DNA from: Marinobacter salexigens
Lineage (GTDB): Bacteria; Pseudomonadota; Gammaproteobacteria; Pseudomonadales; Oleiphilaceae
Length of the DNA: 45,060 nt
Assembly: GCF_002806945.1 (NCBI RefSeq)
Contig: NZ_NIHC01000012.1
Location: forward strand, 1-45,060
Direction: 5' to 3'
Below the pieces are notes generated by a model, which did no database searches, was not told where the DNA came from, and worked only from the letters and a program-made list of their open reading frames with translations. Positions within the stretch are counted from its first letter, which is position 1; each line of letters begins with the position of its first letter. Of this stretch, positions 10,099 through 20,416 are shown piece by piece. The translations under genes were made by a program, and so were the position numbers.

Positions 10099-10584
10099 TT
10101 ATAAGTCGACGTCGGGTACCTCTTTGGATTCAAGCACCCTCTCTATCTGATTCGCTGCAAACCCTCTACGCGCAAAAAAACGAGCCTGTCGCACCTTTTC
10201 ATCCCAATCGTTACTCAAATCCGACACACCGAAACGCTTTTCCCTGAGCAAAAGCGCATTCCGAATCCAGTCGGTGTCGGAAACTTCAATCAGGCAGGCC
10301 GGTAACCGTTGAATCCCGCGCTGTTGAAGCTCTGCCTGAATCTTCAACAACCCATACCCCAAGTCCATTCGCTGCCGTGAGTACACCTCCGCAAATCGGT
10401 TGTCATCCAGCCAGCCTTCGCCTTCATAATCATCCAGAACCATTGAGATAATCGAGTTTTCAATCTTGCGCTGCCTTAATTTCAGCACCATCTCCAGGCG
10501 ACTGTGCTCACGGCGAGCGAGCAACCTTAATGCCGTCGAACGCGCTTTGTACTCTTGGTCATCGCTATTTTCCTGTTTTGCCAT
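10099..10584 (-). CDS. recX: regulatory protein RecX
   Basis: Modulates RecA by capping or binding inside its filament. The 161-residue, highly helical protein has three RecX-type three-helix repeats: ALRLLARREHSRLEMVLKL at about 18-36, the central DDNRFAEVY...RQRMDLGYGLLKIQAELQQRGI, and the C-terminal ARFFARRGFAANQIERVL. Length fits the family (about 150-165). In many gammaproteobacteria recX directly follows recA; here recA is not in the window, so the pair has been split. It converges on mltF. Confidence 0.92.
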   Translation of the reverse strand: MAKQENSDDQEYKARSTALRLLARREHSRLEMVLKLRQRKIENSIISMVLDDYEGEGWLDDNRFAEVYSRQRMDLGYGLLKIQAELQQRGIQRLPACLIEVSDTDWIRNALLLREKRFGVSDLSNDWDEKVRQARFFARRGFAANQIERVLESKEVPDVDL

Positions 10585-10783
10585 TCAGCCCTTCCCGCAA
10601 ACGCCCACAAAACGCTAGACTAGCCCCGGTTTTGTATTATCGGCCCAGGTTTTTGGTCCCTGCACCGAAACTTCCGACACAAAGTATCCGGCGCTCTGAG
10701 CACACATCAAACAGCGCCGATGGCCGGTGCTGGCTTACTTTGCCCGACACCGTAGACTGGTTTCAATCCCTAAGGATATCTTC

Positions 10784-13243
10784 ATGGCTGCTTTCCTCCA
10801 GAAACTATTTAAATCGCGCAAACCCACCACATCAGCTCGCAAAGCGCCGGATCGCTCTCAGCCACAGGCGGAGCCAGCAGAGGATAAGCGCGCAGAATTG
10901 CGGGAAGAACAGCTGCAGGTGTTGCAAGCCTCCCCATCTGAGGATATCGCGGCAAACCTCGCCACCGAGGGCGCCACTGCAGATATCCGGCTCACCGCTG
11001 CCAATCTGCTCCAGGATGCAGGCTTCTTACAGCGCGTCCAAAAGCAGGCCAAAGGCCGCGACAAAGGCGTTTACCAATTGGTACGACAAAAACTACAGGC
11101 TATCCGGGAGGAACAAGCCCGTAAGGATGCAGTGTCAGAAACCATCGCTACGCTGATCCATAATATCCGCGACCAGGCAAAAAGCGACGATACCAATCTC
11201 TTTGAAGCACGTTTGGAGGCGATTCTCAGCCAGTGGGTAAAGGTAGAAGCCAGTGCAACACCCGACCAACTCAGCGCGTTTCTTGAGTCCGTACACCTGT
11301 GCAAGGAGCGCTTGGCAGACCAAAAAGCCGCTCAGGAAGCGGAAAAACACGAGCTTGAACAGCGACTGCAACGTAACGAAACCCTGGAGCTGATAGCGCA
11401 AACCCTGAATGATCTGCGCCAGCAGCCCCCAGGGACACTCGCCTCGCTTGCCTCACTGGATGCTCTTCAGAAAACCCAGGAAAATCGTTGGCTGGAGGCT
11501 ACCCGTGAGACTCAGGTTGAGAAACAGCAACAAAAATCCTACGAAAGCTCGATGATGGCATTGCGCAACTATACCAATGCAGTCCGCCATATAGCCCAGG
11601 CGAAAGAATCCCTGCTTGCAATCTCGTCGATAGACTTGCAAAACGCGACGCCTGAAGAGCAAAAGCATGCCTCAGACCTATTGAGCGAAATTGGCTGGCC
11701 CGAAGGCTTCCCTGCTCCGGAATTACTGGAGCCCGCGCGCAAGTTGGCCGGAAAACCCAAAGCCCCTGCAAAAAGCACTGAAAACCGCGAGCAGCAGCAG
11801 GTTTACTCAGAAAGCCTCAAAGTAACCCTGGACCAGCTGGAGCAAGCCTTGGAAGCAAAGCAGCTCAAGAACTCCCGGGATCTGCTGAAAACTGCACAAC
11901 AGCATTTGAAATCGCTCGATCACCGCCACAGTAAAAACTTTCAGGCTCGGGTACAGCTACTTACCGGCCAGCTCAGGGAACTGACGGACTGGCAAGGGTT
12001 TGCTACCGAACCCAAGCAGATTGCTCTCTGTGAACAGATGGAATATCTGGCAGAGCAGTCCATGGAACCGGAAGCAAAATCCGAGCGCATCAAGGAACTT
12101 CAGAAAGAATGGCGGGAACTGGGCGGATCCTCAGACCGCACTTTATGGGCTCGCTTCAAGCAAGCTTCTGATAAAGCCTACGAACCTTGTAAAGCCTACT
12201 TCAGAGCTAAGTCAGACCTGAAACAGGCGAACTTGGAAAAGCGTAAAACAATCTGCGCTGAAATGGATCATTTTGTTAATAACGCAGACTGGTCCAACGT
12301 TGACTGGAAAGCTGTCGAGCACATTCTCCAGACCGCCCGCCAGGAATGGAAGTCTGCTTGGCCGGTGGAGTTTCGGGACAACCGGCAAGTACAAAAGCAA
12401 TTCGATGACCTACTCAAACAACTTGAAGCTCCCATTGAGCAAGAGCGCCAGAAGAACGAAGGCCTGAAGCAGGCTATCGTTGAACAGGCACAGGCATTAA
12501 TAGTACACGAGCCTTTGCAGGAAGCCATGAACAAGGCAAAGGCCTTGCAGTCAGACTGGAAATCTGTCGGCATTACACGCCACCGGGAAGACCGCAAACT
12601 ATGGCAAGCATTCCGCAAAGCCTGCGACGAAATTTTTGCCCGCCGAGAGGCTGAGCGCTCGGAACAGAAACACGCGACAAAAGAGGCCGACTCAGCAGCT
12701 GGAGCAACGCTACAACAGATTTCGAGTGTTGACTCTGATCAGGAAGAACAGATGTTGGAACAGGCCATCTCTGCTCTCCACCGGCTGGATGTCGAGAAGG
12801 TGTCACCACAAGTCAGAGACCGAATTCAATCAGAGAAGAAGCGGCTGAGCCAAGCTGTTGCAGCACGAAAACTCAAAGCAGGTATCGCGGAATGGCAGGG
12901 CCTCGTGCTAGCTGGCACTGAAGGCGATTTAGCCCCTGGCGACCTGCCAGATAACTGGTCTGTGCTTGGAGAAGGCGTGAGCGCTCTGGATGCCCGGGAG
13001 ATCGTTATTCGCGCAGAAATACTCGCTGGCCTACCCTCTCCTGAAGATGAGCAGAAAAAACGCATGGAAATTCAAGTACAGCGACTCGCCGAAGGCATGG
13101 GGTCTTCAGAAAAAGTGGATGGCGCCCTGCAGAGCGTGGAAGGCCTGGTCGCCGGTTGGTGCCTCAAAGCATCTGGTGAAAACAAAGATACGGCGCTGGC
13201 AATGCGCTTGAACAAAGCACTGGACAACCTGGTCGCAAACTGA
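10784..13243 (+). CDS. DUF349 domain coiled-coil protein
   Basis: An 819-residue, charged, mainly alpha-helical protein with several DUF349 repeats; the clearest contain KELQKEWRELG...LWARFKQASDKAYEPCKAYF (about 440-485), QEWKSAWPVEFRDNRQVQKQFD and SDWKSVGITRHREDRKLWQAFRKACDEIF. DUF349 proteins are widespread and of unknown function. There is no signal peptide or membrane segment, so it is probably cytosolic. ATG 10784 follows TAAGGATATCTTC; the longer frame from 10727 lacks a ribosome site. Transcription probably ends at an intrinsic terminator (13280-13320) that lies inside the convergent comFB-like gene. Confidence 0.88.
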   Translation: MAAFLQKLFKSRKPTTSARKAPDRSQPQAEPAEDKRAELREEQLQVLQASPSEDIAANLATEGATADIRLTAANLLQDAGFLQRVQKQAKGRDKGVYQLVRQKLQAIREEQARKDAVSETIATLIHNIRDQAKSDDTNLFEARLEAILSQWVKVEASATPDQLSAFLESVHLCKERLADQKAAQEAEKHELEQRLQRNETLELIAQTLNDLRQQPPGTLASLASLDALQKTQENRWLEATRETQVEKQQQKSYESSMMALRNYTNAVRHIAQAKESLLAISSIDLQNATPEEQKHASDLLSEIGWPEGFPAPELLEPARKLAGKPKAPAKSTENREQQQVYSESLKVTLDQLEQALEAKQLKNSRDLLKTAQQHLKSLDHRHSKNFQARVQLLTGQLRELTDWQGFATEPKQIALCEQMEYLAEQSMEPEAKSERIKELQKEWRELGGSSDRTLWARFKQASDKAYEPCKAYFRAKSDLKQANLEKRKTICAEMDHFVNNADWSNVDWKAVEHILQTARQEWKSAWPVEFRDNRQVQKQFDDLLKQLEAPIEQERQKNEGLKQAIVEQAQALIVHEPLQEAMNKAKALQSDWKSVGITRHREDRKLWQAFRKACDEIFARREAERSEQKHATKEADSAAGATLQQISSVDSDQEEQMLEQAISALHRLDVEKVSPQVRDRIQSEKKRLSQAVAARKLKAGIAEWQGLVLAGTEGDLAPGDLPDNWSVLGEGVSALDAREIVIRAEILAGLPSPEDEQKKRMEIQVQRLAEGMGSSEKVDGALQSVEGLVAGWCLKASGENKDTALAMRLNKALDNLVAN

Positions 13244-13253
13244 GTTTCGACCC

Positions 13254-13517
13254 TTATTCCCGCTGATGTTCCCTGACGAAATCCCTGGCACTTTTTACCG
13301 AGGCCAGGGATTTTTCTTTCATTCCCCTAAGCTCTTCATCCGCCAAGTAGAACATCATGTCGATGGTGTGCCTGTAATACCTCGAAGGTAACCTGTTCAA
13401 GGCAACACACATAACGTCGGTTAGGTAATCTACCGTGTCCCCCGGCTCTCTCGTTGTCTCTATAGCTTCCATTACCAAACGTTCGTAAAAGTTGTCGATA
13501 GCATTACTGAAAGACAT
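13254..13517 (-). CDS. ComFB-like late competence family protein
   Basis: An 87-residue protein with the ComFB family pattern: NFYERLVMEAIE at the start, D(V)MCVALNRLPSRYYRHTIDMMFY in the middle. In Bacillus comFB sits in the competence comF operon without an assigned role; cyanobacterial ComFB proteins have been linked to cyclic dinucleotide binding. No competence genes are near here. ATG 13517 is chosen because GTAAGGAGGTA sits 8 bases upstream; the frame is open to 13595 but has no other good site. The stop is 10 bases from the convergent DUF349 gene. Confidence 0.82.
   Translation of the reverse strand: MSFSNAIDNFYERLVMEAIETTREPGDTVDYLTDVMCVALNRLPSRYYRHTIDMMFYLADEELRGMKEKSLASVKSARDFVREHQRE
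13280..13320 (+). terminator. intrinsic terminator of the DUF349 gene inside comFB-like coding DNA
   Basis: Perfect 10-bp stem AATCCCTGGC (13280-13289) / GCCAGGGATT (13303-13312), 13-base loop, then TTTCTTTC. It is oriented for the plus-strand DUF349 gene, whose stop is 37 bases upstream, yet lies wholly within the 3' part of the comFB-like gene on the other strand. Confidence 0.8.
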
Positions 13518-13725
13518 AGCGCTGTACCTCCTTACCCCACTTGGGAGCATAAAAACACTCGACACCACCCTTAAACATAGAACCTGGAACCTCACCTGTC
13601 ACTGTGCCTGAGCAATTTCGCCAACCCGATTGGCAGGTCGAGTCATTACCTACACGGCTACCAAACGGCTATGGTGAGCAATCTTGAAAGTTAAACCCCA
13701 AGCAACAAACACCAGAGGACAAGCA

Positions 13726-14934
13726 ATGACCACCGAGGCGTATATCTTCGATGCGGTCCGCACTCCCAGAGGGCGTGGAAAGAAAGACGGATCACTGCAC
13801 AGTGTAAAACCCATTACATTACTGACTACTGTGCTCAATGCGCTGCAAGAGAGAAACAGCCTTGATACCGCTCAGGTAGACGATATTGTTCTCGGCTGTG
13901 TTACTGCCGTTGGTGATCAAGGTGCAGATATCGCCAAGACAGCAGCACTCGCGGCTGACTGGGACGAGAAAGTCGCTGGCGTTACCCTCAACCGTTTCTG
14001 CGCATCTGGCCTTGAGGCCGTTAACCTGGCAGCCATGAAAGTCCGTTCCGGCTGGGAAGACCTGGTTGTTGCGGGTGGCGTGGAGTCTATGTCCCGCATC
14101 CCTATGGGCTCTGATGGCGGTGCCTGGGCTATGGACCCGCAAACCAACATGCATACCGGCTTCATGCCACAAGGCATAGGTGCAGACCTAATCGCCACAC
14201 TGGATGGTTTCAGCCGTGAAGACGTCGACGGCTTCGCCGTCAAGTCCCAGCAAAAAGCTGCGAACGCCTGGAAGAACGGCTACTTTGCCAAGTCTATCGT
14301 TCCTGTTACTGACCAAAATGGTGTGGTAATCCTCGATCGCGATGAACACGTTCGCGGTGACACCACCATTGAGTCTCTTTCCGGCCTCAGACCTTCTTTC
14401 CAGATGATGGGTGAAATGGGTTTCAACAGCGTGGCTCGTGAAAAATATCACTATGTAGAGACCATCAATCACGTGCACCACGCCGGTAACTCTTCTGGCA
14501 TGGTAGATGGCGCAACTGGCCTACTAATCGGCAGTGAAGCCAAAGGTAAAGCCTTGGGTCTGAAACCCCGCGCCCGCATCGTTGCCACTGCTGTCACCAG
14601 CACAGACCCCACCATCATGTTGACCGGTCCTGCTCCGGCATCGCTGAAAGCGCTTGAGAAGGCAGGCATGACGGTTGACCAGATCGACCTCTTTGAAGTT
14701 AACGAAGCCTTTGCCTCCGTGGTAATGCGCTTCCAGAAGGAACTCTCGGTTCCGGACGAAAAAGTGAATGTTAACGGCGGCGCAATCGCCATGGGTCACC
14801 CTCTCGGCGCTACTGGCGCAATGATAGTGGGCACTCTGCTGGACGAACTGGAGCGTCGTGATTTGCGCTTTGGTCTGGCGACGCTATGCGTCGGCGGCGG
14901 CATGGGCATAGCCACCATCATTGAGCGGGTCTGA
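13726..14934 (+). CDS. acetyl-CoA C-acyltransferase (thiolase)
   Basis: Thiolytic cleavage of 3-ketoacyl-CoA (or the reverse) in fatty acid oxidation. The 402-residue protein carries the whole catalytic set: nucleophile C92 in [11 protein letters not shown]358 in GHPLGATGA and C388 in LCVGGGMG. It lies 32 bases upstream of the FadJ-type multifunctional gene and presumably works with it, as FadI does with FadJ. ATG 13726 follows CCAGAGGACAAGCA; the frame also opens at TTG 13684 without a ribosome site. Whether it is called fadI or a FadA-type paralogue cannot be settled without alignment. Confidence 0.92.
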   Translation: MTTEAYIFDAVRTPRGRGKKDGSLHSVKPITLLTTVLNALQERNSLDTAQVDDIVLGCVTAVGDQGADIAKTAALAADWDEKVAGVTLNRFCASGLEAVNLAAMKVRSGWEDLVVAGGVESMSRIPMGSDGGAWAMDPQTNMHTGFMPQGIGADLIATLDGFSREDVDGFAVKSQQKAANAWKNGYFAKSIVPVTDQNGVVILDRDEHVRGDTTIESLSGLRPSFQMMGEMGFNSVAREKYHYVETINHVHHAGNSSGMVDGATGLLIGSEAKGKALGLKPRARIVATAVTSTDPTIMLTGPAPASLKALEKAGMTVDQIDLFEVNEAFASVVMRFQKELSVPDEKVNVNGGAIAMGHPLGATGAMIVGTLLDELERRDLRFGLATLCVGGGMGIATIIERV

Positions 14935-14966
14935 ACCCCACACTTTTTCTAATAGGAGAACCGATT

Positions 14967-17117
14967 ATGAGTGCCATCCGTTATGAACTGGGTTCAGATC
15001 AGATTCTGACCCTTACCATTGACATGCCGGGCCAGTCCGCAAACACCATGAACGCGGCATTCCGGGACGCCCTCGACGAGACGGTTGCCAAACTTCAAGG
15101 CGACCTGGATAACATTCGAGGCATCATTGTTACTTCCGCCAAGAAAACCTTTTTTGCCGGCGGCGACTTGAACGAAATTCACAAAGTCACCCGCGACGAT
15201 GCCCAGTTCTTTGAAGACATGGTCAACGGCATGAAAGCCCAGATGCGTGCGCTGGAAACTTGCGGCAAGCCCGTTGTGGCAGCCATCAACGGTACTGCGC
15301 TAGGCGGCGGTTTCGAAATTGCCCTGGCATGCCACCATCGAATTGTGCTGAATAACAGCAGCATTCAGTTGGGTCTTCCAGAAGTTTCGCTTGGCCTGCT
15401 ACCAGGTGGTGGCGGCACTCAGCGCTTGCCCCGCATGATTGGCCTTGAAGCGGCCTTCCCTCTGCTGATGGAAGGCAAGAAGCTGCGCCCTGCTGCGGCT
15501 CTGAAAGCGGGCATTATCGACGAACTTGCAGACTCCCCTGAAGACATGATGGCCAAGGCTCGTGCATTTATCGATGCCAATCCCAAGTCGCAACAGCCTT
15601 GGGATCAGAAAGGCTACAAAATGCCAGGTGGCGCACCCCACCATCCAGCGATGGCACAGAAGTTGCCAATCGTGCCGGCGATGCTAAAACAGAAAACCAA
15701 AGGCTGCTACCCAGCGCCTGAATGCATCCTGGCAGCAGCCGTTGAAGGTGCCCAGGTAGACTTCGATAGCGGAAGTCTGATTGAAACCCGCTATTTCACC
15801 GAACTGGTGATTGGCCAGGTTGCCAAGAATATGACTGGCACCTTCTGGTTCCAGCTGAACGATATTAATGCCGGTGGCAGCCGCCCAGAAGGCGTAGAGA
15901 AAGAGACCTTTAAAAAGGTGGGTGTACTGGGCGCGGGAATGATGGGCGCGGGTATCGCCTACGCCACTGCTATCCGAGGCATAGAGGTAGTGCTGAAGGA
16001 CGTCTCTGTTGAAGGTGCAGAAAAAGGCAAAAGCTACTCCGAAAATCTGCTGGCAAAACAGGTTAGCCGCGGCCGCATGACCGAAGAAAAAAAGGCGGAG
16101 ATTCTGGGCCGCATCAAGGCCACCGACTCCGCCAGCGACCTGGAAGGCTGCGACATGGTCATCGAAGCCGTGTTTGAAGACAGCGACCTGAAAGCCAAGG
16201 TGACCGCCGAGGCCGAGCCGAAGCTTGTTAGCAACGGCATTTTCGCATCCAACACCTCCACAATTCCCATTACCCAACTGGCCGAAGCGTCTGCCAAGCC
16301 GGAAAACTTCATCGGACTGCACTTTTTCTCCCCCGTAGACAAAATGATGCTTGTAGAGATCATTGTGGGTGAGAAAACCTCAGATGAAACTTTGGCGCGA
16401 GCGTTCGACTACGTTCAGCAAATCGGCAAAACCCCGGTGGTTGTCAACGACAGCCGTGGCTTTTTCACTTCCCGTGTTTTCGGCACCTTTGTTAACGAAG
16501 GGATCTCCATGCTGGGTGAAGGTATTCACCCCTCAAGCATCGAGAATGCCGGGTTGCTCGCAGGCATGCCTGTCGGCCCACTGACCATTTCTGATGAAGT
16601 CAGCATGACTCTGATGCACCTTGTTCGCAGCCAGAGTAAAAAGGATCTGGAAGCTGCCGGCGGCACATGGAAGCCACACCCTGCAGAAGCGATCATCGAC
16701 CAGATGGTTAACGACCATGGCCGCCCGGGCAAGGCTGCCGGTGCCGGGTTCTATGAGTACCCTGCCAAAGGCAAAAAGTACCTGTGGCCAGAGCTTGAGA
16801 CGCTCTATGTAGACAGTGAAAAAGCCCGCAAAGTGGAGTTGCAGGAACTGAAAGACCGAATTCTGTTCATTCAGGCCATCGAAACCGTTCGCTGCCTGGA
16901 AGAAGGCGTGTTGCGCAGGGTGGAAGATGCCAACATTGGCAGTATCTTCGGTATCGGATACGCGCCCTGGACTGGCGGCGCCATACAGTTTATTAACCAG
17001 TATGGTGTAAGAGCTTTCGCAGAAAGAGCCAAAGAGCTGGCTGAAGCCTACGGCGAGCGCTTTGCCCCACCGGCGTTGCTGCTTGAGCACGCAGAGCAGG
17101 AAAAACCCTTCACCTGA
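14967..17117 (+). CDS. multifunctional fatty acid oxidation protein (enoyl-CoA hydratase / 3-hydroxyacyl-CoA dehydrogenase), FadJ-type
   Basis: Catalyses hydration and NAD-dependent oxidation steps of beta-oxidation. The 716-residue length equals E. coli FadJ (714). Residues about 1-190 are an enoyl-CoA hydratase/isomerase domain (oxyanion motif TALGGGFEIALAC, then GLPEVSLGLLPGGGGTQRLPR). A Rossmann NAD domain starts near residue 312 (VLGAGMMGAGIAYA), with HFFSPVDKMMLVEI of hydroxyacyl-CoA dehydrogenases. The C-terminal dehydrogenase repeats end near GYAPWTGGAIQFI. Start ATG follows AATAGGAGAACC. It is co-transcribed with the preceding thiolase and closed by a strong terminator. Confidence 0.94.
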   Translation: MSAIRYELGSDQILTLTIDMPGQSANTMNAAFRDALDETVAKLQGDLDNIRGIIVTSAKKTFFAGGDLNEIHKVTRDDAQFFEDMVNGMKAQMRALETCGKPVVAAINGTALGGGFEIALACHHRIVLNNSSIQLGLPEVSLGLLPGGGGTQRLPRMIGLEAAFPLLMEGKKLRPAAALKAGIIDELADSPEDMMAKARAFIDANPKSQQPWDQKGYKMPGGAPHHPAMAQKLPIVPAMLKQKTKGCYPAPECILAAAVEGAQVDFDSGSLIETRYFTELVIGQVAKNMTGTFWFQLNDINAGGSRPEGVEKETFKKVGVLGAGMMGAGIAYATAIRGIEVVLKDVSVEGAEKGKSYSENLLAKQVSRGRMTEEKKAEILGRIKATDSASDLEGCDMVIEAVFEDSDLKAKVTAEAEPKLVSNGIFASNTSTIPITQLAEASAKPENFIGLHFFSPVDKMMLVEIIVGEKTSDETLARAFDYVQQIGKTPVVVNDSRGFFTSRVFGTFVNEGISMLGEGIHPSSIENAGLLAGMPVGPLTISDEVSMTLMHLVRSQSKKDLEAAGGTWKPHPAEAIIDQMVNDHGRPGKAAGAGFYEYPAKGKKYLWPELETLYVDSEKARKVELQELKDRILFIQAIETVRCLEEGVLRRVEDANIGSIFGIGYAPWTGGAIQFINQYGVRAFAERAKELAEAYGERFAPPALLLEHAEQEKPFT

Positions 17118-17126
17118 AGGGTATGA

Positions 17127-17159
17127 GCGGCGGAGGGCCTGCCCTCCGCCGCATTTTCT
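17127..17159 (+). terminator. terminator of the thiolase-fadJ operon
   Basis: Perfect 11-bp stem GCGGCGGAGGG / CCCTCCGCCGC with a 4-base loop CCTG, followed by ATTTTCT, starting 9 bases after the fadJ-type stop codon. Confidence 0.88.
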
Positions 17160-17450
17160 ACCTGAAAAACATGCCTGTACCTATCTTCTGCGCTTACAGC
17201 CGAGCTTTTTTCAAGAAACATCAAGTACGTCCAGCCACTACTGTCCGCACAGCCCCATTAACAGCTAACACATTAATTATTATAGTCTTTCTTATAACTT
17301 CCTACGCGGGCATGGACAGATTGTCACGAACCGACACGTCATGCCTATAGCAACGGGTGTAGCCCTTGCCTACAATAAATCCATCAGCCCACGGGTTATC
17401 CTGGTCCAGACTTGTCTGGCGGGTACCCCAGCATCGTCAGGTATGTCTCT
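17160..17450. other. intergenic region upstream of prc
   Basis: About 290 bases with no convincing gene. The middle (17265-17300) is AT-rich (TTAATTATTATAGTCTTTCTTATAAC) and is the likeliest place for the prc promoter, but I cannot fix a -35/-10 pair. Confidence 0.5.
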
Positions 17451-19622
17451 ATGACCATCGCGGAAAAAGCATCTGTTCGTCGCGCGCCATTCAAAGCCCG
17501 TCGAATGAGTGTATGCAAAGCGCTCACCATCGCCCTGCTTTTGTCAGCACCCTTCAGTGCACAGGCCAAAGCGGTTGAACCGGAAGTTTTTACACCGGTT
17601 GCCCCAACCATTGACCAGGCCCGCGCCAACATTCTTATTGCCAGGCAACTGCAGTTCACTCATTTCCGTGATCTGGGCATTAGCGACAAGCTTTCCGGTG
17701 ATGTGTTTGATGCTTACCTGAATTATCTGGATGGCCAGCGAGTTTATTTAACAGGCAGCGATGTGCTGGCACTTGATAATGTCAGAAACCGACTGGGCTC
17801 AGCCCTCAAAACAGGCCAGCTACAACCAGGCTTTGATATCTACAACCTGGTTCAGAAACGAGTTATCGAACGCCTTCAGTTCGCACTGAAAACCCTTGAT
17901 GAAGGCATCGAAAACCTCGATTTCACAACGAATGAGCAGATCCTGCTCGACCGTTCAGACGTTGAGTGGGAGCCGAATCAAGCAGCACTTGATGCGCTGT
18001 GGGTGAAGCGAATTAAAAATGCTGTCTTGGCTCAACGCCTCAATGGCAAAGACGATGGTGCCATTGTTGATACGCTTAAACGACGCTATGAAGGCCAGCT
18101 CAAGCGCGCATATCAGGCCCGCAGTGAAGACGCATTCCAAGCCTACATGAATGCCTTCGCCGGCATGTGGGACCCGCACACCTCCTATTTTTCGCCGCGA
18201 ACCTCTGAAAACTTCAATATCAATATGAGCCTTTCACTTGAAGGCATCGGCGCCGTGCTACAAGCAGATAACGAGTACACCAAAGTTGTCAGACTTGTGC
18301 CTGGTGGGCCAGCTTCAAAGCAAGGCCAGCTTAAGCCTGCAGACAGAATTGTCTCGGTTACACAGGAAGGCGACAAACCGGTTAACGTAATCGGATGGCG
18401 CCTTGATGAAGTAGTTGACCTTATTCGTGGCCCACGCAACTCTGTGGTCACACTGGAGGTGGTTCCGGCCAGCTCAACCGACGAAACCCTTACCAAGTCC
18501 ATTTCCATCAGCCGCGATGAAGTAAAACTGGAGGAACAAAGTGCCAGTAAAGACACCATCGAATTTGACCGCAAGGGTGAGAAATACACGGTTGGGGTAA
18601 TTACGGTTCCTACTTTCTATGCTGATTTTCGCGCCATGCAGGCTGGTGATCCCAACTACAAGAGCACCACCCGCGACGTGCGCAAACTGATTAACGAGCT
18701 GAAGCAGGAAGGCGTTGATGGGCTAGTAATGGATCTGCGCAATAATGGCGGTGGCGCCTTGCATGAAGCAAACGACTTGGTTGGCCTGTTTATCGATACG
18801 GGACCTACGGTACAGATTCGCAACTCCAGCAACGAAGTTCAGGTTCTTAGTGATGACGACGCATCCGTTGCCTACGACGGACCTTTGGTCGTGCTCACCA
18901 ACCGCATGAGCGCATCGGCTTCCGAGATCTTTGCTGGTGCGATTCAGGATTATGGTCGCGGTCTGGTAGTTGGCTCACAAACCTTTGGCAAAGGTACAGT
19001 ACAAGCAGTCAGACCTCTCAATCATGGTCAACTGAAAATCACCCAATCCAAGTTTTACCGGGTTTCTGGTGGCTCAACCCAGCACAAAGGTGTGATTCCG
19101 GATATCGAGATCCCTTCCCGTATCGACAAAACCCGTATCGGCGAAGACGCACTGGATCATGCCCTGCCCTGGGATCAGATCGACGCAGTTCCACATACCC
19201 GATATTTTGATTTCAGTGGCATCATCGATGAGCTCCGCAAGCGCCATGACGATCGCTTTGCTACAAGCCCCGACTTCAGGTTGCTTCAAAAGGAAATCGA
19301 CTTCCTCAATGAGCAGCGCCAAAGAGAAACCGTAAGCCTAAACCTGGAAGAGCGCACTGTTCAGCAAGAGCAAATAGAGCGTACCCGGCTAGCCATTGCC
19401 AATGCCCGCCGGGAACTGCGCGATGAAGAGCCGTTCGATTCTCTGGAAGAACTGGAAGACTGGCAGGATCAGCAAGCTGCAGATCTGGGATCCAGTGACG
19501 AAGAACTGGATTTCGTCATTCGCGAAGGTGGCGACATTATGGCCGACATGCTGGAACTGGATAAGCGGATGGCTTCCATTCTTAAACCCCAGCGGTTTGC
19601 TGCTCAGGCGGAAACTCTGTAA
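17451..19622 (+). CDS. prc: carboxy-terminal (tail-specific) processing protease
   Basis: Periplasmic serine protease that trims or degrades proteins with nonpolar C-termini; in Pseudomonas the homologue (Prc/AlgO) affects alginate regulation. The 723-residue protein has a signal peptide (TIALLLSAPFSAQA), an N-terminal helical domain, a PDZ domain (about 230-320, VVRLVPGGPASKQGQLKPAD), and a Ser/Lys protease domain with S489 (MSASAS), D500 and K514 (FGKGTVQ); their spacings of 11 and 25 residues equal those of E. coli S430/D441/K455. The frame opens at TTG 17412; ATG 17451 gives a sensible basic n-region and is preferred. The stop overlaps the next start (TAATG). Confidence 0.94.
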   Translation: MTIAEKASVRRAPFKARRMSVCKALTIALLLSAPFSAQAKAVEPEVFTPVAPTIDQARANILIARQLQFTHFRDLGISDKLSGDVFDAYLNYLDGQRVYLTGSDVLALDNVRNRLGSALKTGQLQPGFDIYNLVQKRVIERLQFALKTLDEGIENLDFTTNEQILLDRSDVEWEPNQAALDALWVKRIKNAVLAQRLNGKDDGAIVDTLKRRYEGQLKRAYQARSEDAFQAYMNAFAGMWDPHTSYFSPRTSENFNINMSLSLEGIGAVLQADNEYTKVVRLVPGGPASKQGQLKPADRIVSVTQEGDKPVNVIGWRLDEVVDLIRGPRNSVVTLEVVPASSTDETLTKSISISRDEVKLEEQSASKDTIEFDRKGEKYTVGVITVPTFYADFRAMQAGDPNYKSTTRDVRKLINELKQEGVDGLVMDLRNNGGGALHEANDLVGLFIDTGPTVQIRNSSNEVQVLSDDDASVAYDGPLVVLTNRMSASASEIFAGAIQDYGRGLVVGSQTFGKGTVQAVRPLNHGQLKITQSKFYRVSGGSTQHKGVIPDIEIPSRIDKTRIGEDALDHALPWDQIDAVPHTRYFDFSGIIDELRKRHDDRFATSPDFRLLQKEIDFLNEQRQRETVSLNLEERTVQQEQIERTRLAIANARRELRDEEPFDSLEELEDWQDQQAADLGSSDEELDFVIREGGDIMADMLELDKRMASILKPQRFAAQAETL

Positions 19623-20416
19623 TGGCCGAAAAATCTGACAAACCGACAGTTAACGAAGAGGAGCGCGAGAGCAAAGCCCGGGCAATGCAAGACATGCTTC
19701 TGGATGCACTGCACGCCATGCGCTCCCAGGACGAAGTAGAGGTGCTTCGCAAGCCGGCCCCAGCTGCTTTGGACAAAGAGCCTGAAGGTATTATTGACCG
19801 CCTTGCGAGCCTCACGGGATCCGCTTTCCGGTTCGGGGCGCGAGCAACGGATACATCCTTACGCGTAGGCCGGGCGCTGATCAACTCTCAGGATCAGCTG
19901 CGCGCCATGCTGGTAGCTGGCCAGTCACTGCAAGATATTCGGGAAGTCGCCGGGCTGACGCGCTCAGAAATGAGTGAAGCCCTTGATCTCCGCGACAAGT
20001 CGGTTCTTGAGGCCATCGAGAATGGCACAGCTACGCTCTCCTTTGAACTCATTCTCCGCCTGACTGCCCTGATTGCACGGAACGACCCGATCCCGTTCAT
20101 CATGCGAACCACCCGTAACTACAACCCGGAAGTTTGGCAGATCCTGAACGACTGGGGCCTGGCAAGGGTACCTTTGCAGTTTGAGCGGGAGCGAGAGTTT
20201 ATCAACATTTTCCGTCGCCATGATTCTGCACGAACACTCTCGGATGAGGGGTTCCGCAAAGTTCTGGACTTTACCCGGCAAAGTTTCGAGATGTCGCTGC
20301 ACTTCGCAGAGGACCAGGAACAGCAAGTAGCAGAACTGCGTAAAAGCTTTGCAAAACAAACCAGCGGAGAACCAGAAGACAAAACACCTCCCGGGAAAAA
20401 GCCATCACCCAAATAA
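19622..20416 (+). CDS. helix-turn-helix domain protein coupled to prc
   Basis: A 264-residue protein with a Cro/C1-like HTH in the middle (about 95-150: [36 protein letters not shown]). An acidic N-terminal segment and an arginine-rich C-terminal part flank it ([34 protein letters not shown]). I see no membrane segment or known ligand domain. Its ATG overlaps the prc stop by one base, so it is almost surely translated with prc. Target genes are unknown; local autoregulation is possible but not shown. The end overlaps convergent mtnA by 12 bp. Confidence 0.82.
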   Translation: MAEKSDKPTVNEEERESKARAMQDMLLDALHAMRSQDEVEVLRKPAPAALDKEPEGIIDRLASLTGSAFRFGARATDTSLRVGRALINSQDQLRAMLVAGQSLQDIREVAGLTRSEMSEALDLRDKSVLEAIENGTATLSFELILRLTALIARNDPIPFIMRTTRNYNPEVWQILNDWGLARVPLQFEREREFINIFRRHDSARTLSDEGFRKVLDFTRQSFEMSLHFAEDQEQQVAELRKSFAKQTSGEPEDKTPPGKKPSPK

